Origin: Ascaris suum
Lineage: Eukaryota > Nematoda > Chromadorea > Rhabditida > Ascarididae
Assembly (NCBI GenBank): GCA_013433145.1
Contig: CM024169.1
Location: 2,914,001-2,978,000, forward strand
Length of the DNA stretch: 64,000 nt
Direction: 5' to 3'
Made by a program: the position numbers and the translations under genes. A model generated the notes under the pieces. The model saw only the letters and a list, made by a program, of their open reading frames with translations, did no database searches and was not told the DNA's origin. Below are positions 1-12,287 of the stretch, piece after piece (position 1 is the first letter of the stretch; every line of letters starts with the position of its first letter).

Positions 1-233
1 GTGGAGATTATTATCCATTAAGCGGCCTCTATACCTTCCGGGGATTTTCAGGATCCAGCTTCCATCTTGATAATATATGAATCGACACGGCTAGTTTCTT
101 GGCTAACGTATGAAGTGAACAGCACTTTTCGCAACTATGGGCATACGAAATATTTTTTTTCTTAAGCAGACAGGGGAATTCAGTTGTTATCGGAAAAAAT
201 CACAGGATGTTAGTTTGGTTGGGCCATTTCTAG

Positions 234-709
234 CAGTGTCCTTTTTTCTGATATTGTATTTCCATTTGTTCAACATTTCTTGCTTCCAACCTCAGGTAAA
301 TACTACGCAGCACTAAACCATAATAAACAACCTTTTAAATGAATAGACATCTATTTCTAATCCTGCGAAAACTTTTTGTTTTTTCCGCGGATTTTTCTGC
401 TTTCTTCCACTACTTAATGTTTTATTTTTAGTCTGGCGTGTTTAGAAGCATTGAATTCGAGTCGTCAGCCCTTTTTTCATTTGATGATGTCATTCTTTAG
501 GCTCGTAACTTATGTGTGACTCTTCACCAGTCGATTTTCATACTTGATTTCTCTGGCGTAGAAAAGCAACAAGTGTATTTAAAATACAACCCGCAGGAAC
601 GAACTCTTTTCCAGTATCGCTTGAAGTGCAGCAACTCGTCAACCCACCAACAAATCCCCCAGCGTCTGCAGATCCCGAACGTTCACCTATTCCGTCGCGG
701 CAGAAATAG
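234..709 (+). CDS. 3' end of an unrecognised gene (two last exons, partial)
   Basis: Two exons join in frame. The first (234-295) follows an acceptor ending ctag and ends at a good donor, CAG|gtaaat, in phase 1. The second (615-709) follows ttttccag, starts with two bases that complete the codon, and stops at TAG 707-709. The joined tail reads as a hydrophobic stretch (FSDIVFPFVQHFLL) followed by a proline-rich end (VNPPTNPPASADPE). Block 615-790 is clearly richer in GC than its surroundings. An AATAAA signal sits about 110 bases after the stop, at 818. The 5' part of the gene lies to the left of the window. I do not recognise the family. The same block also has an open frame on the minus strand (687-787), so strand assignment is not certain. 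Confidence 0.35.
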
Positions 710-817
710 TCGCGCCCATCGATATTCGAGCGTTGCTTTCCGAGTTATATATTTCGCCGCCCTCGTTGAACTCCGTCGCCGAGGGTGCTATATATATTTA
801 AGCCGGAGCCAACACTT

Positions 818-829
818 AATAAATTTATT
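818..829. promoter_or_regulatory. palindromic poly(A) signal AATAAATTTATT, usable on both strands
   Basis: The 12 bases are a perfect palindrome, so AATAAA is read on either strand. A second minus-strand AATAAA overlaps at 828-833. The site lies between the plus-strand stop at 709 and the minus-strand stop at 983. It is well placed to end both convergent transcripts, giving 3' UTRs of roughly 110-160 bases. Dual use is inference. Confidence 0.5.
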
Positions 830-982
830 TATTTATCATTTCATTGAAACGCTTAACGCAGATATTCATCGATTGCAACGGAATATCATCTTGGAAGTTA
901 ATAAGTAGGTTCTATGGAATGAAAAACCGCAACCGCTATATTAGATGCCAAAAGTGCAGTTGTAGGCGGTGCGTGCACCGCA

Positions 983-3900
983 CTATGTGGAAAGAGCTGC
1001 TGCTGCGGCGATTGGTGATTGCACGCCAAGCCGAGACAGATGTTCACTTAGCATTGCTGCAGCAGTTTGATGAAACGTTGCCAGGACATCGAAATACTGA
1101 AAATAATCAAAGTCAGGTGAGCTCGGATATGTCTAAGAAAAAGCCATTTATCATATAATGGAAAAGGTAGCTTAATGTTGCTGAGTTGCAAGTCGATGCG
1201 CTTGATTCCTATGTGGAGATGAACGTCTCCATTGAAAAGTCGATATTGAAAGTGAACTATATCCTTTCCCAAAGCTAGGAATACAGCTTTCTCATCATCC
1301 ACGTGCCAAAACAGCGTTCAGCAAGACCTGGGTGACTGGAGGCTGAATAGAATAGAGTCTGCGACAGTAGTCTGAGGACTGGCAACAAATGCAGCAGAAA
1401 ATGTAACTGCCATAAATTTGTTACACAGCTTTTATCTATAAAATGCGCGATGCCATACATAACTTCATCTTTTTTTCTTGCAAATTTATGCTAATTACAA
1501 ACGAAAAATCATTTATACTTTTGAAGGCACTAATAAATAAATAAATTTCTGGATCGCTTACTTCGAGGATTTCTTTTTGATGATTTTCTTTATCGTCGGG
1601 CATCTTCTCTGGAAACGAGGCTACCTTTGCTGCCTGAGTGTCAAACTCGTGTACAGAACGCTCATAGAGCTTACCCTTCTCTTCGACCATCTCATTTGTT
1701 CGAGTCTGCTTCACCTGAACCTTGCCAAAATATTTCATTAATCTTTGAAATGGTGATTATTAGCGGAAATTCACCTCCGTTAGAAGCTTAGTAATACGGC
1801 CTTATGGCATTCTTCAACAGGATTAAAGGATCTTCAATTGTGAATCTTATGCAACGGAAAGCACTGTTATTTGCAAAGTTTTCAGGACCTATTGACATTT
1901 CAATCGTATTTACCTCATGTCTTGCAGCATCCATTGCATCGCGTGCCTTCATTAACTTTTTTTGTTCCTCCATCATAGCGGAACGCTCACCAGCGATGAA
2001 ACGACGCATCTTCCGTATCGAACGACGACCTCAATATTCAAATGCCCACTAGGGGGTATAGTTGTAAATCACAAACTTTAAATGCAATATTTGCAACATT
2101 CCGCAATTATAACAAAAGGCATCGTTACATTTCCAGGTTTCAATAAAATCTCTAAGTTTTATTTATGTGTCTATTCTTTAATCCGTACTAGCCAAAAATG
2201 GAAAATTCGCTGAAAATTATGTACAAAACTCATTATGAACACAATTTTTGCGCTTATTCTTTCGCTATAGTATCAATCGCGATGGTTTTTTTCCTCGAGT
2301 GCATTTTCATAATACTACGCTTTCCATATTTCAACGCTAAATTCATGTGAGCAAATATTAGATTGCTTCCGGCAAACATTGTAATTGCAGCGAAAAAATT
2401 CCCCGTCGAACAAAAACGACAAAGAAGTCAATATGGAGGCAAAAGGACAATGCAGATAAAGGAAAACTCATGTGCTTCTTATGAAAATGCCTTTTTCTTT
2501 GAGGAAACATATTACTCTTTAAGGAGACGAGAAGCCGACTAATTGAAACCGCTTACAATTTCTCCGCAGCGCATGAATTGTTGATTTATTTATCTATTTA
2601 TTTATTTATGCGTTTTTTGCAAGATGATTACAATTTAAGCGACATGTAGAGGCGAAATAGATGAAAGCAAAATTATAGAATTCAGAAAACAAAAAATATG
2701 GGAAAAAAGAATGAAATAATGAAGTTGCTTCAACAATTCTAGTTTCGGCGGTCTAACTTCCTTGAGATTTCGGTTCGTTAAGAATACCATCTGACGCACA
2801 ACTCTAATATTTATCAATATACGTAAACATTTCGATTTTTTGTAGCACGCTTAGATCCTTATTCACTTCTTAAGACTTTTGAAAGCTTTGGAAATGAAAG
2901 CAATATTCCTGTTCATGCATTGCTTTATTTGTTTGCATCATAACATTAAAAAATGTTGCTTCAAGGATGTAGCCCGGAAAATCTTTCGCAGACGCATTTT
3001 CGTTCAAGTAGAGCTTTCAATTTTTTAATGAGCAAACGAGAAAGCGGTGTCATATAACATCGCTTTGCGATCACTTTCTTCTACTGATTTTTATGCAGCG
3101 CCAACCTTTTGTCTGCGTTTCACGTTGCATTAAAGCTAAACGTTTCACGATCGCCTCAACCGTTACTGTTGACTCCTTAAAAACTTTGAAATTTTCTTTC
3201 AAAGAAATAACAAAGTTGAAAATTATTCATAACAAAAAAAAAACCCAACAAAGTCATAGAAGTTTTTTAAAAACAAATTTCATATTGATCAACACTCGAA
3301 AAGAGAGAGTGACATTGCTGCAGCAACCTTTCATAGACTATCACGCGTCTGAATCTCTAAAAATATCATATGCTCGGATATTATAATCATAGATAACTTA
3401 GTTTCAATATGATGTTATTGCCACATCAAGTAATGCTTTCTTTTTTTTTCTTTGGAAAATCTCTTTGCATTTACAGCGAGAAAATAATTTGCACATCTGC
3501 ACGACGTAAACCTCTAAACGCCAACTATTCGGAAAGATGCTTCAATCGATCAGCCCAATCATGCAATTTCGATCTCTTCTACCTTCATAGACATGTGTTC
3601 AAGTCTTCGATGGCAGAAAGACGAGTAACTTTCACCACCGACAATTTCTCGTACCTATCATTCCGCCTGCATCTATACCGAAATATTTAGCCTTTATGAA
3701 GCTACGCTCTTCTTGCGTTGAATTTCAAAGATTTAGTTCGCGTTTGGCAACAACAAATTGAAGCTTACTTTCTTATCTTCGGGCTGAAATTGCCGAAACG
3801 CCTTAATGTTTTTGGCGAACTGCTCATAGGGATCCATTTTCTCAGGACATTCAATAAATCCCTCGGCCAACACCTTTGCATCATTCTGCAGAGTCGCCTC

Positions 3901-4558
3901 AATGCATCCGACTATTTTTTCAACCGCATCCTGATATCTACAAAATGATCAGGATCATTATGATATTTGCACTGAGGAAATCTGTATTGGACTCTGCACA
4001 TCCTGAGATAAGCGGAATACTTCATCGCATCAAAACTCATTAGACAGCCAACGTTGCGGAACCGATGCATTAAAAGACTCACTTTTGGCGGATACCTTTA
4101 AAGAACTGGTGGCTAGTTTCATTTCACTGAAAAATTTCATTTCCGCTTCTCACGACAGAATATTTCTCCAGCAAAACGGGCGATAAGTTAGATATTGCAT
4201 TTTTGATAATCATTGAATTTGAATTTCATTTTTAAAAGATTTATGGAACCAAACTTACTTGTAATATTTTTCAATTTCGGCAATGAATTCTGGTGCTAGT
4301 CGGGTTTGCTCCACAATACCCAATCTTTCGCCCACCTGAAAACTTATCGACGTTTTCTCAAAAAAAAAAAAAAACGAAAGCGAGAATGAAAACAACAAGC
4401 AGAATCGAATAGTAGAGACAAATGGAAAGCTGCCGTTCGCAACTCACATGAAGGGTATTACAATCCAAGAGCAAATAAGCCACCTTGAAAAGCATTCTAC
4501 CCACTGGGCCTCTCTCTTTTTTCTTCTTTTCTTCATCCGCTCCTGCCCTATCGCCCAT
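983..4558 (-). CDS. endophilin-type BAR-domain protein without SH3
   Basis: Eight exons, in transcript order: 4558-4484, 4335-4259, 4126-4096, 3930-3769, 3175-3106 (least certain), 2029-1914, 1714-1562, 1096-983 (stop TAG 983-985). Every junction keeps frame, and the sum is about 266 residues. The frame shows the endophilin BAR pattern. VGERLGIVEQTRLAPEF matches the endophilin A segment VSEKVGGAEGTKLDDDF. RRFIAGERS followed by a basic helix ending DAARHE matches endophilin B RNFIEGDYK...DAAK. EFDTQA matches EFDRQA, and the spacing from it to EYFDVLATF equals that in human SH3GLB1 (30 residues). BAR dimers of this family bind and curve membranes in endocytosis and organelle dynamics. The N-terminus is short and lysine-rich (KKKKER). 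The protein ends soon after the last BAR helix with an alanine-rich tail, and no SH3 is visible. An alternative donor (4448) would lengthen exon 1. C. elegans erp-1-like identity is possible but not shown. Confidence 0.75.
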
Positions 4559-5281
4559 TTCAACAAACCGCGCGATATCGTCGCGCAATAAGCAAATGAA
4601 AAGATTAATTCGCACCAACATATATATATATATATATATTCGAGGAAAAATGCACAGTGAAATTTGCTTCTTCGCAAAACACAGATATTCGTTATGCAAA
4701 TTCGAGTGAGAAAATACACTTGCTTAATCCGATAATCAATGCTCCGCATCTGAATGGCATTGCCCTAAGATAATTTGATTTTTTTAACGCTTTTGCAAAT
4801 CGCACTGTGAATCCTTTTCTAGTGCCTATGTATATATATGGGTATATGTGCCTGTGCAATAGTTTTAAGTCGTGAATCACGATAGCCGGCTTAGAGAAAT
4901 TTTATTGAGTTTGACTTTAAAGCATAGAACGTGATATATCATCTTTTAGATTTCAAGCGTCTCCTGCTTTCATTTTACACTCGTTATGGAATAGAAAATC
5001 AAATTTTTTGTGGGAAATTTGTAAGTGAGTTGGATCAGCCAAATATTGTGCTACCATTACTCGTGTATTATTCCTTGTTGCTAGTATGTGAAACCAGTTG
5101 GCCAGTTGTGCCATATTGCATGAGGTATAACCTCATCATGTACGTATTTCCTCTAGCATTTTCACAGCATATAAGAATAATTTGCTAGCAGAATGATAGA
5201 GGAGTAAATTAAAATTTGCGTTTGATGAGGAAATATCTGCAGATGGAAATGAATATGAACATAAGCTTGCTTCAAGAGTTC
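4559..5281. other. intergenic AT-rich spacer
   Basis: This stretch lies between the 5' end of the BAR gene and the 3' end of the next minus-strand gene. It contains a short (TA)n run at about 4619-4639. A TTTATT near 4900 reads as AATAAA on the minus strand and could end the 80-residue gene. I see no convincing exon in it. Confidence 0.4.
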
Positions 5282-6255
5282 TTATTTTTTGGATTTTTCA
5301 GTCTGCAACTGTTTCCAACATTCTGCGGCGTCGAGAAATCCCCCCGAGCGATCCTGAGAAGAATGGCGGCTCCCGTTCTTAATCTCCTCAAAATAAAAGT
5401 GTGGGTATATTAGAAAAGTGAAATTTTGAAGAGTGGCACCTCCCTAACGAGATATGTAAATTTGATTGGAAATGATGGGAAAAGAGGATAAATGGTGAAA
5501 GGTCTTTTGCCACATCACAAAACTTACATCACCTTCGGCATCACTGTGCAGCACCATGACCTAGATGACAGCTTGTAGGAATCACCTATAAACATGCTTT
5601 GTACATCCCCCGTATTACCAAAAAACACACCTTCACTAATGTGGCAGCTGCCAACTAAGTGCATTCGATTGACCGAATCAATAGTATAGTGGCTGGCGTT
5701 CACGAAGCAAACATCTGCTTGACTGATGACTTCTGAATTTTTGAGCGCAGTTTATCGATACCTGAGAACGACTGGACAGTTTATCACTGTTTATCACTGA
5801 ATGCAAATTTGAGCGCAGTTTATCACTGAATGAATGCAAATTTTTGCAGTTTGCTTCATCTAGTGATTCGGTTGTCAAAGAACCTAAAGAGCCTAATAAT
5901 AAACGTTCCCATAGCTTCGATCGTCTTCAAAAATTTGCATCTAAAAATTCGCTTTTTTTTAATGTGCGCTCTTCATGCGGATGTTATAGATTATGTCGAA
6001 GCCCAAACCGCAATAGAAGGCAAATGCCGAAGTTAGATAACTATGGGAGACATTTTCTTCAACAAGTAACATTGATGATTCCTTTGGGAACATAGAATTC
6101 TCTATTTTTAACAAAAAATTGCATCTTTTCCAGATGTCCCTCACGATCAATTCGAAATCATTCAAAATGCCGTCAAAATTTGCACATTAGAAACGTCCGA
6201 TGCTTTTGCGTTGTCTCGACACAACACCTTCAGTCGCATTATCCTTAGCGCTCAT
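5282..6255 (-). CDS. small four-exon gene, predicted 80-residue protein, family unknown
   Basis: Exons in transcript order are 6255-6228 (ATG at 6255), 5714-5605, 5560-5528 and 5353-5282 (stop TAA 5282-5284). Phases agree at each junction: 28, 110, 33 and 72 bases, 243 in all. The third exon has a strong donor (GAT|gtaagt) and the fourth a strong acceptor (ttctcag). The second intron is only 44 bases and its donor (gtacaa) is weak. The reading is polar at both ends with a compact middle; HISEGVFFGNTGDVMVLH spans the second junction smoothly. The C-terminus is lysine-rich. There is no signal peptide or membrane segment. I do not recognise the family. Both strands show competing open frames here, so the model needs transcript evidence. 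Confidence 0.4.
5740..5850. repeat. cluster of short imperfect direct repeats
   Basis: The string ttgagcgcagtttatc occurs twice (about 5741 and 5809). Variants of gtttatcactgaatgcaaattt occur three times in the same 110 bases. The cluster lies in the first intron of the small gene at 5.3-6.3 kb. It looks like local slippage duplication, not a mobile element. Confidence 0.7.
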
Positions 6256-7210
6256 GTGGAAGACGCTCTATCTCTCCCTCTCACTGAACTCCTTATTTGT
6301 TTCGCGTATAACATATAACGTGCTTCGGTCGTGGCAATATTTCCAATCAAGTTATGAGTTTGTACTCTCGTGTGGTCCTTTAAAAGTGAACCATGAGGTT
6401 CCATCTATTGGCATTTTTTTCTGCGTTCGCAAATTTTGATACTCAAATTCGTATTACCATAGGTTTTTTATACCTCTGCAAAGAAATGTTCTTCTGAAGT
6501 CTTATTATTTTTCATTTTCTCCATCTGTTTTCCATCTTTGTGACCGTCTTATTCGATCAAAAACTCCGAATTCGAGGTCAAAATCCTATGGTGCCGAAAT
6601 TTCGGTCGCTTTTCATAAGAAATTGGACGAAAACTGTTGACAGTGTGCATAGGAATTGTCCAGACCACTAAAAAGTGCTTTTTGGCAGTGGGCAACTAAA
6701 AGTCGGTTGTAACAGCTAGATTCCACGTTTGTATCAAGAAGGTGGAAGCGTGAAGGCGCCTAATGGCTGTTGTGTCCTATTCTAGCGCATCAATCCGCCC
6801 TCTCTTGAAAATTGCGGATTTGCATGGGCCAAAGATATGCGTATGGGCAAAATTTCAAAGCTCTCGATATGCCGCCCAAATGCGAAATTCCGTCTGAGCT
6901 GGTGGACACTTTCAACGGGATTCTCGAAATTCGCATTCAGAAAAGTGTACAGTGGCTGGGATATTTTTTTTTTTTTTGTATAGCTACGCGTTGTACGTTC
7001 CAGTATGTGCGCATGTGTCGTGTTCATATACGTGTATGCGCGCGTATAAATGTATGTATATGTTCGAGCTACGAGCAAGAGTAGAGAAATGCAGTTGGCG
7101 CGGTATGCGCTTTTACGTTCCAATTCTTGAAGTCAACCCGCTTCAACACTTCACACCGACAAACAATAAAACACATCTAGTAAGCGTTCATTATGAATTT
7201 AGCTGACATT

Positions 7211-7370
7211 TCATAACAATCTATATGAGATTCGTCTTTTTCTTTTCTGCTCAGCTGACAAACCAATTCCACAAGTCACCGACGACATTGAAATAAGCAC
7301 AATAATACCTTCACAACCTAGTTGATCCCACACTAGTGCAACTCCCTCATTAAAGGCTTCTCCTGTAAAC
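7211..7370 (-). CDS. two 3' exons of an unrecognised minus-strand gene (partial)
   Basis: Exon 7370-7309 lies between an acceptor ending gattag and the donor GAAG|gtatta. Exon 7254-7211 follows ggtttgtcag and ends in TGA (7211-7213). Phases match: one leading base with phase-1 end, then two leading bases. The first exon reads FTGEAFNEGVALVWDQLGCE, and the last is short and very basic (EQKRKRRISYRLL then stop). An upstream 20-base exon near 7.9 kb reading TAHIAP would fit the phase but is too short to trust. Whether this belongs with the exons at 8.7-8.9 kb is unknown. No family recognised. Confidence 0.3.
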
Positions 7371-8694
7371 CTAATCAGTGCAAATTGCAAGCGAATTTTC
7401 TTCGCGTTTACACATTAATGATTCGTTATGATGTTGATAAATTGACTAAGTGGTCGTCCTTTGCGTATATTATACCCATGAAATCTGGTATTTCTCACTT
7501 CAGTGATGCGCAAGCTCAAACTACCAAGTATATAGACAGACAACACACACGCACACATTCAATGCATAAAAACGAAGGGAAAATATAAGACAATATGGCA
7601 TAAATCGTATTTTATACTGAGGAGAGTTTAATTTAAAACGAGGTATGAAATAGAGACACTACATAATATGCTGAAATAAATACAGAAATACGACAAACAG
7701 AAACGCATTTTCACAACGTCGTATATAGAGGATATTGTGAAATAAAGCAGCCAAGTATTGCACTTGGTTGCAGAAGCATCACCAAACGTAAGAAGATATT
7801 TGTAATGAGACTGATATATGCACTTAAATCAGTGCTCCTTGGCCCGGTATACCACACGAAAACGAGTGCAGCATTTTATTTCGTTAAGCTGAATATAGGA
7901 AACCTCGGTGCTATGTGCGCCGTCTGATGCAAGTGTTGGCTTTTTCTTTAAAAAATCTTTAATGGACCAACAACAATATGGCATATTAGCCTTATATATT
8001 GCCATAAGGTCGCGCTGAAGATATCACCATTCATATGTGACAAGACCAAAGCATGAAAACCACTTAGTATATGATATATAAGGAAGCATTAACATCGCAG
8101 AAACACTGTTCTTATGAAAAGAAAAGTGTTGCGCATCTTAATCATTGCTGAAGGAAAAAAACTACTCAGCAATATTTCAGTATTAAACGGATGCAGACGG
8201 TGGAAGTCTGTCGGGATTTGCCAAGATATTAGATACTTGTGGCAGCAAATTACTCTTCAAGCTTGCATGCAACACCGCGCAATGAATATATTTAATAAAA
8301 GTGAACTCGCAAGATATAATCACACTTAAATCGTAAATTTCATGTGATATACAGAGATCGCTATTCACTAATATGCAGCTGTTTTTTTTTTTATTTGCAT
8401 GAGTGAGCTATCTAGCAGAGCGCTTATTGACACATTTACTCAAGATTTCGCATTACGAGAAGAATTACTGAGTGGAGCATGAATCACTATCAACCACCCT
8501 GATCGCTTTAGTTGCCAGACTTAAGGGTTGATATACAGGTGGGTTTCCACTACAGCAACCCTAACATATTTCCACCACGATAATGTGCATCCATATCTTC
8601 GTGAGTTTCCCCCTTCCCACTCGAACAACTTCATAAGTGACGACAGCAGAAAGGCTCATCGCATAGTTTTCAAACAACACAGCCAGGGTATTAC

Positions 8695-8944
8695 CTTAAG
8701 TACGTGAAGCTTCCCTGGTAGGGACACTAGGGCTCGTTCGATGAAGTTGAGCACGAAATCGATATTGCTAGTTTGTGCTCGATCGAATATCTTCACCTAA
8801 GACAGGTCTCGATACTGTCGGATTCCGACAATGAATTTCCTCTTTGCGGTTGCCCTATGGGCTGACACCAACGCAGCAGCGCACCTCTATCGCACCGGTG
8901 CTGCTAAGCACTCTCCCCTGGCACGCCGCATCATGCATGTGCAG
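8695..8944 (-). CDS. candidate internal exons of a minus-strand gene
   Basis: The better exon, 8796-8695, is 34 codons long in phase 0 at both ends, with acceptor tgtcttag and donor AAG|gtaata. It includes NIDFVLNFIERALVSLPGK, which looks like an amphipathic helix. A second candidate, 8944-8896, follows tgtggaag and ends at CCG|gtgcga in phase 1, reading LHMHDAACQGRVLSST. Their junction requires a poor intermediate donor, so the link is not proven. No known domain is visible. Confidence 0.3.
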
Positions 8945-8999
8945 CTTCCACAACACACAAGAAGGTAATGCAGAACTGCCTTGCTATCTACGTAGAGTG

Positions 9000-11340
9000 T
9001 TGTGCTAGTGAAGAAGTTGAGGGTCCGATCTGGATAACTCCGAGAGAAATGCTTCTTAAATGGTACAATCTGAGGAGGAACAGTTTGACTAAATCGGAAA
9101 ATTTCATACGAGTTATCTATATCGTCGTTATCAAAAATCTCAATCCAGGATCGAATCCATTCAAGAGAAATGTGGAAGTACTTTACAGCTCTATAGTCGC
9201 ACAAATGAAAATTTGTTGCTGGATTAGCATTTGCTTACGCTAATGCATAAAGAAACCGATAAGACAGTAACTGATCACCCGAACGGATCAGAAACCCTTA
9301 CATCATTAAGCAATACTGTTAACTCTACATCATAAAAATAAAACATCATTTGAGGAAAAAAAATATTGGTGAAAGTGCAGAACAATTGCATATCTCGCGC
9401 ATCGCTGCATTGCATTCATTAGTTCTGTTTTAAGGCACAATGCGCTAAAAGCACAATATGAAGAAATCCTCAAAGACTATCTTTCTATAAAGAAAGAAGA
9501 AATTTTCGAGGAATAAAGCTGAGTGAGAAATATCGGCGTGACGTTTTAGTCGGTGAATAAATTTGCTAGCTGTATTTGAAATTTCCAGATGAAAACTTTG
9601 CATTAGGAAATTCGATTAATCATTTAGAAGGCAAGCAACTCGAAAATGATCTTATGATGGAAAAAAATGAAAATGAATGCAAGAGTAGCTTTCAACATGT
9701 AAGAGATCGCAATAATCGCTCGGCAAGTTGATAATTGCAGGATACGACAATAGAATTATTTCAATGGCGATTACTTAACGCGAAGAAATATCTGTGGAAT
9801 AAAATTGCATAGGACTTGCTGTCTGTAGCGATATGAAGCTATAGTCATAGCAATTTCCGGTAGTTCCACGGCGAACAAGCCATTGAACGCAAATATTAGA
9901 GCTGCAATGTTTTCTTGCACAAGTTTGAGACAAATAAGTTTACATTTTCGTTTTAGAGGCGATTCTTTCATACTTATAATATGACACAAAATTTGCCTTC
10001 CGAGCAAATAAATTGTTGGACCGAGATTTGCGAAATAAATTGTGCAAATAAGAGAGAGGAAGAGACGTGTGGCTCTTTCATTGCTGGCTCTGGCCTTATC
10101 TCAGTCCAGAATTGAAATAACACTGCGAAGGTCTTTTCCTATCTATGGCCGAGACCATGCTTTCCTTTCGTTTAATGACTCGGCTGCGTTTTCAAATCCA
10201 AATAGTTCCAACTGCGCTTACCCGTGTGTGGTCGACCTACGCATTTAGAATCGTCGGTTCATTCGTTTGAAATGATCAGACCGCATTTTCCCACCCATAT
10301 TTCATACGCAATTGCTAAAATAAACTGTAAAAATTTGCCCACTCATAATTAAACTGGAGATAAGGTGGGAAAAAAGTCATGCGCTTCAAGGTCAGCTACA
10401 TTATCTACTGCTTCTGTTGGCAATCAAGTTTATGCCTTTCAAATTCGCCTCTTATTTTTATAATAGGTACCTTATTTTTTCTTTGTCATGCTGTTGTTGT
10501 CGCAAATCCTACTACTTTAAAACGATAAGATCGTCTCTGCGCTTCATTGAGGAAAAATCGGGCATGTTTTAAAGTTTAGCATATTACAGGATATGGTTAC
10601 TCAACGTAGTTTCAAATGAAAAACAAGGGTAATTTAAGACCCATTTTTTACTAAAACACTTCCCAGAAAAGATTGAGAACACATGAAAGTAATTGTGACA
10701 GCTGGATTAGCGTATTCTACAGCTTATGTTCAGTAAGCACATCACTTTAAATTGCCTACTTATGAGCGATTCATTCCAATAGGAGACTGAGGGGATTTGA
10801 ATAATTTCGTGAATTATTGCAATGGGATTTAATTCTACGGTGATTAAATGTGAAATCTATAAATGTTCTTAGAAAGATATCACATTCTAGAAAAAAAAAA
10901 GGAAATTGCAAATATTTCTCTATAAAAGTGTCATAAATTATTGCAAAATTATGCTAAACAATGCGCATAAGAATGCAATCTTCATCGATTTCTAAAAGAA
11001 AACATCTTTGCACTTGTTGTGTTTAGCCTGAACGAGAGATATAGAGCGAAAGCAAATTGCATTACGCAATTAAACGATGCAATTTGTGTGCTGAGAGTAT
11101 GGAAATAATTGCTTGTAGTTGGATATGTTTGGAAAGGTTTTTTTTTTCTTGCACAAGATAGATTTGAAATATTTGCATAAGAAAAGCTTTATGTGGTAAC
11201 TTCAGTTATGAGACTACAAACAAATTTTCTCACTAATATTGCGCATATTTTAAAAGTGTCGAACGCAATGAATGCTTCAGTTCGTTGATCCTGTTCGCCT
11301 ACTCAAGGATTCGTTTGTCAACTCATTAAGTGACCGGCAT
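9000..11340. other. AT-rich non-coding stretch
   Basis: Scattered open frames of 60-105 codons occur, as expected by chance at this base composition. I found no pair of exons with matching splice phase and no repeat of note. A 69-codon plus frame at 10042-10248 begins with a basic then leucine-rich segment but has no supporting context. Confidence 0.4.
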
Positions 11341-11348
11341 AGTGAATT

Positions 11349-11925
11349 CTAATCAAACATGCGAAATGAATTTGTGTTAACATATGCTCCCATCGGTTCA
11401 CCTATCAGGATATGATACAAAGATAAACATGCGGCAAGATTTTTTAGTATTTGCGAATATCGTTTCAGTCTCTCATGATGTACAGTCCAAGAAGTGCGTT
11501 CACTCAAAATTAGCAGCAAAGGTGGTTCCGAATGAATTAGTTTTACATAATCGCGAATGAGTGAAATTTGATGAGCAGCCTTAATGTTCGACTTGACCAA
11601 ATGTTGAGACTTGATGTAGGCCATACATAAATTTCGAATTGGTTCTCAGATCACATATTTTAACGTATCTTCAAGTAGTTTAGTGTTGGTTATTCAAACA
11701 ACATTGCAACGATGAAACTATAAAAGTGGTTTTTTTTTCTATAAGCAGGCAGTGTTTGCTCTCGTCTAACTAACGTCCCCTGTTCGTAAACCTTCCTCAA
11801 CTTGACTAGTTTCCGCACAGACTTAAGTCTGTGAATTTTATATGCTATGGGCTTCATTCTTTGAGTATCCTTCTCTGCTTTCACTGTTGCCTCAATGTCA
11901 TAAGAGATTGTGCCTCTGGGGTTCA
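11349..11925 (-). CDS. two candidate exons of an unrecognised minus-strand gene
   Basis: Exon 11925-11792 follows a good acceptor (cttttacacag) and can end at AAG|gtttac. Its 44 codons are lysine/arginine-rich (RLKSVRKLVKLRK at the end). Downstream, 11624-11349 is a 91-codon open frame starting ATG and ending TAG, with RDYVKLIHSEPPLLLIL near its middle. The frame is open somewhat 5' of that ATG. The phases of the two pieces do not join with the obvious splice sites, so they may belong to different genes or one may be spurious. No family recognised. Confidence 0.25.
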
Positions 11926-12287
11926 CTGTGTAAAAGTCACTGCACCAAGTAATTATATTGTTAATTCCCTATTTTTGAGCACGTAATGGTAAAATTTTAG
12001 CACAATTAAGCACATGTAATGTATTACTTGCAATCTCATCTACGAAATGCGGAAAAGCTCACATTTTTATAGTTGTCTAGGTGCGTTTCTCTATCTAGTT
12101 TTACCCGAGAAAGCCTAAACCAAGGACAGCCAGACGAAACAACATCGAGCTTACGTTGTGACATATATCATTTGGTGCTTAAACGACATTAGTTAAGCGT
12201 TGCTCTTGAGAGGACCCAACACAGCTTCCATCATTCTTTAAACCTCTGGCAAGAAGATGAGAGGCAAGAAGATATTGACATATTGCA

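Noticed and set aside
5302..5396. Plus-strand terminal exon after ggatttttcag with a stop at 5382 and AATAAA at 5391
   Set aside because: Three plus frames are open here, and no upstream plus exon fits. The minus reading joins three other exons in phase, so I placed the gene on the minus strand.
6134..6318. Plus-strand 61-codon exon after cttttccag, reading like a folded protein
   Set aside because: No upstream exon joins without a stop, and the minus strand gives an ATG exon that fits the small gene. It remains possible.
8887..9204. Minus ORF with LYVDSKAVLHYL, reminiscent of the RNase H region of Pao elements
   Set aside because: Only one short motif fits; the expected residues before and after it are absent.
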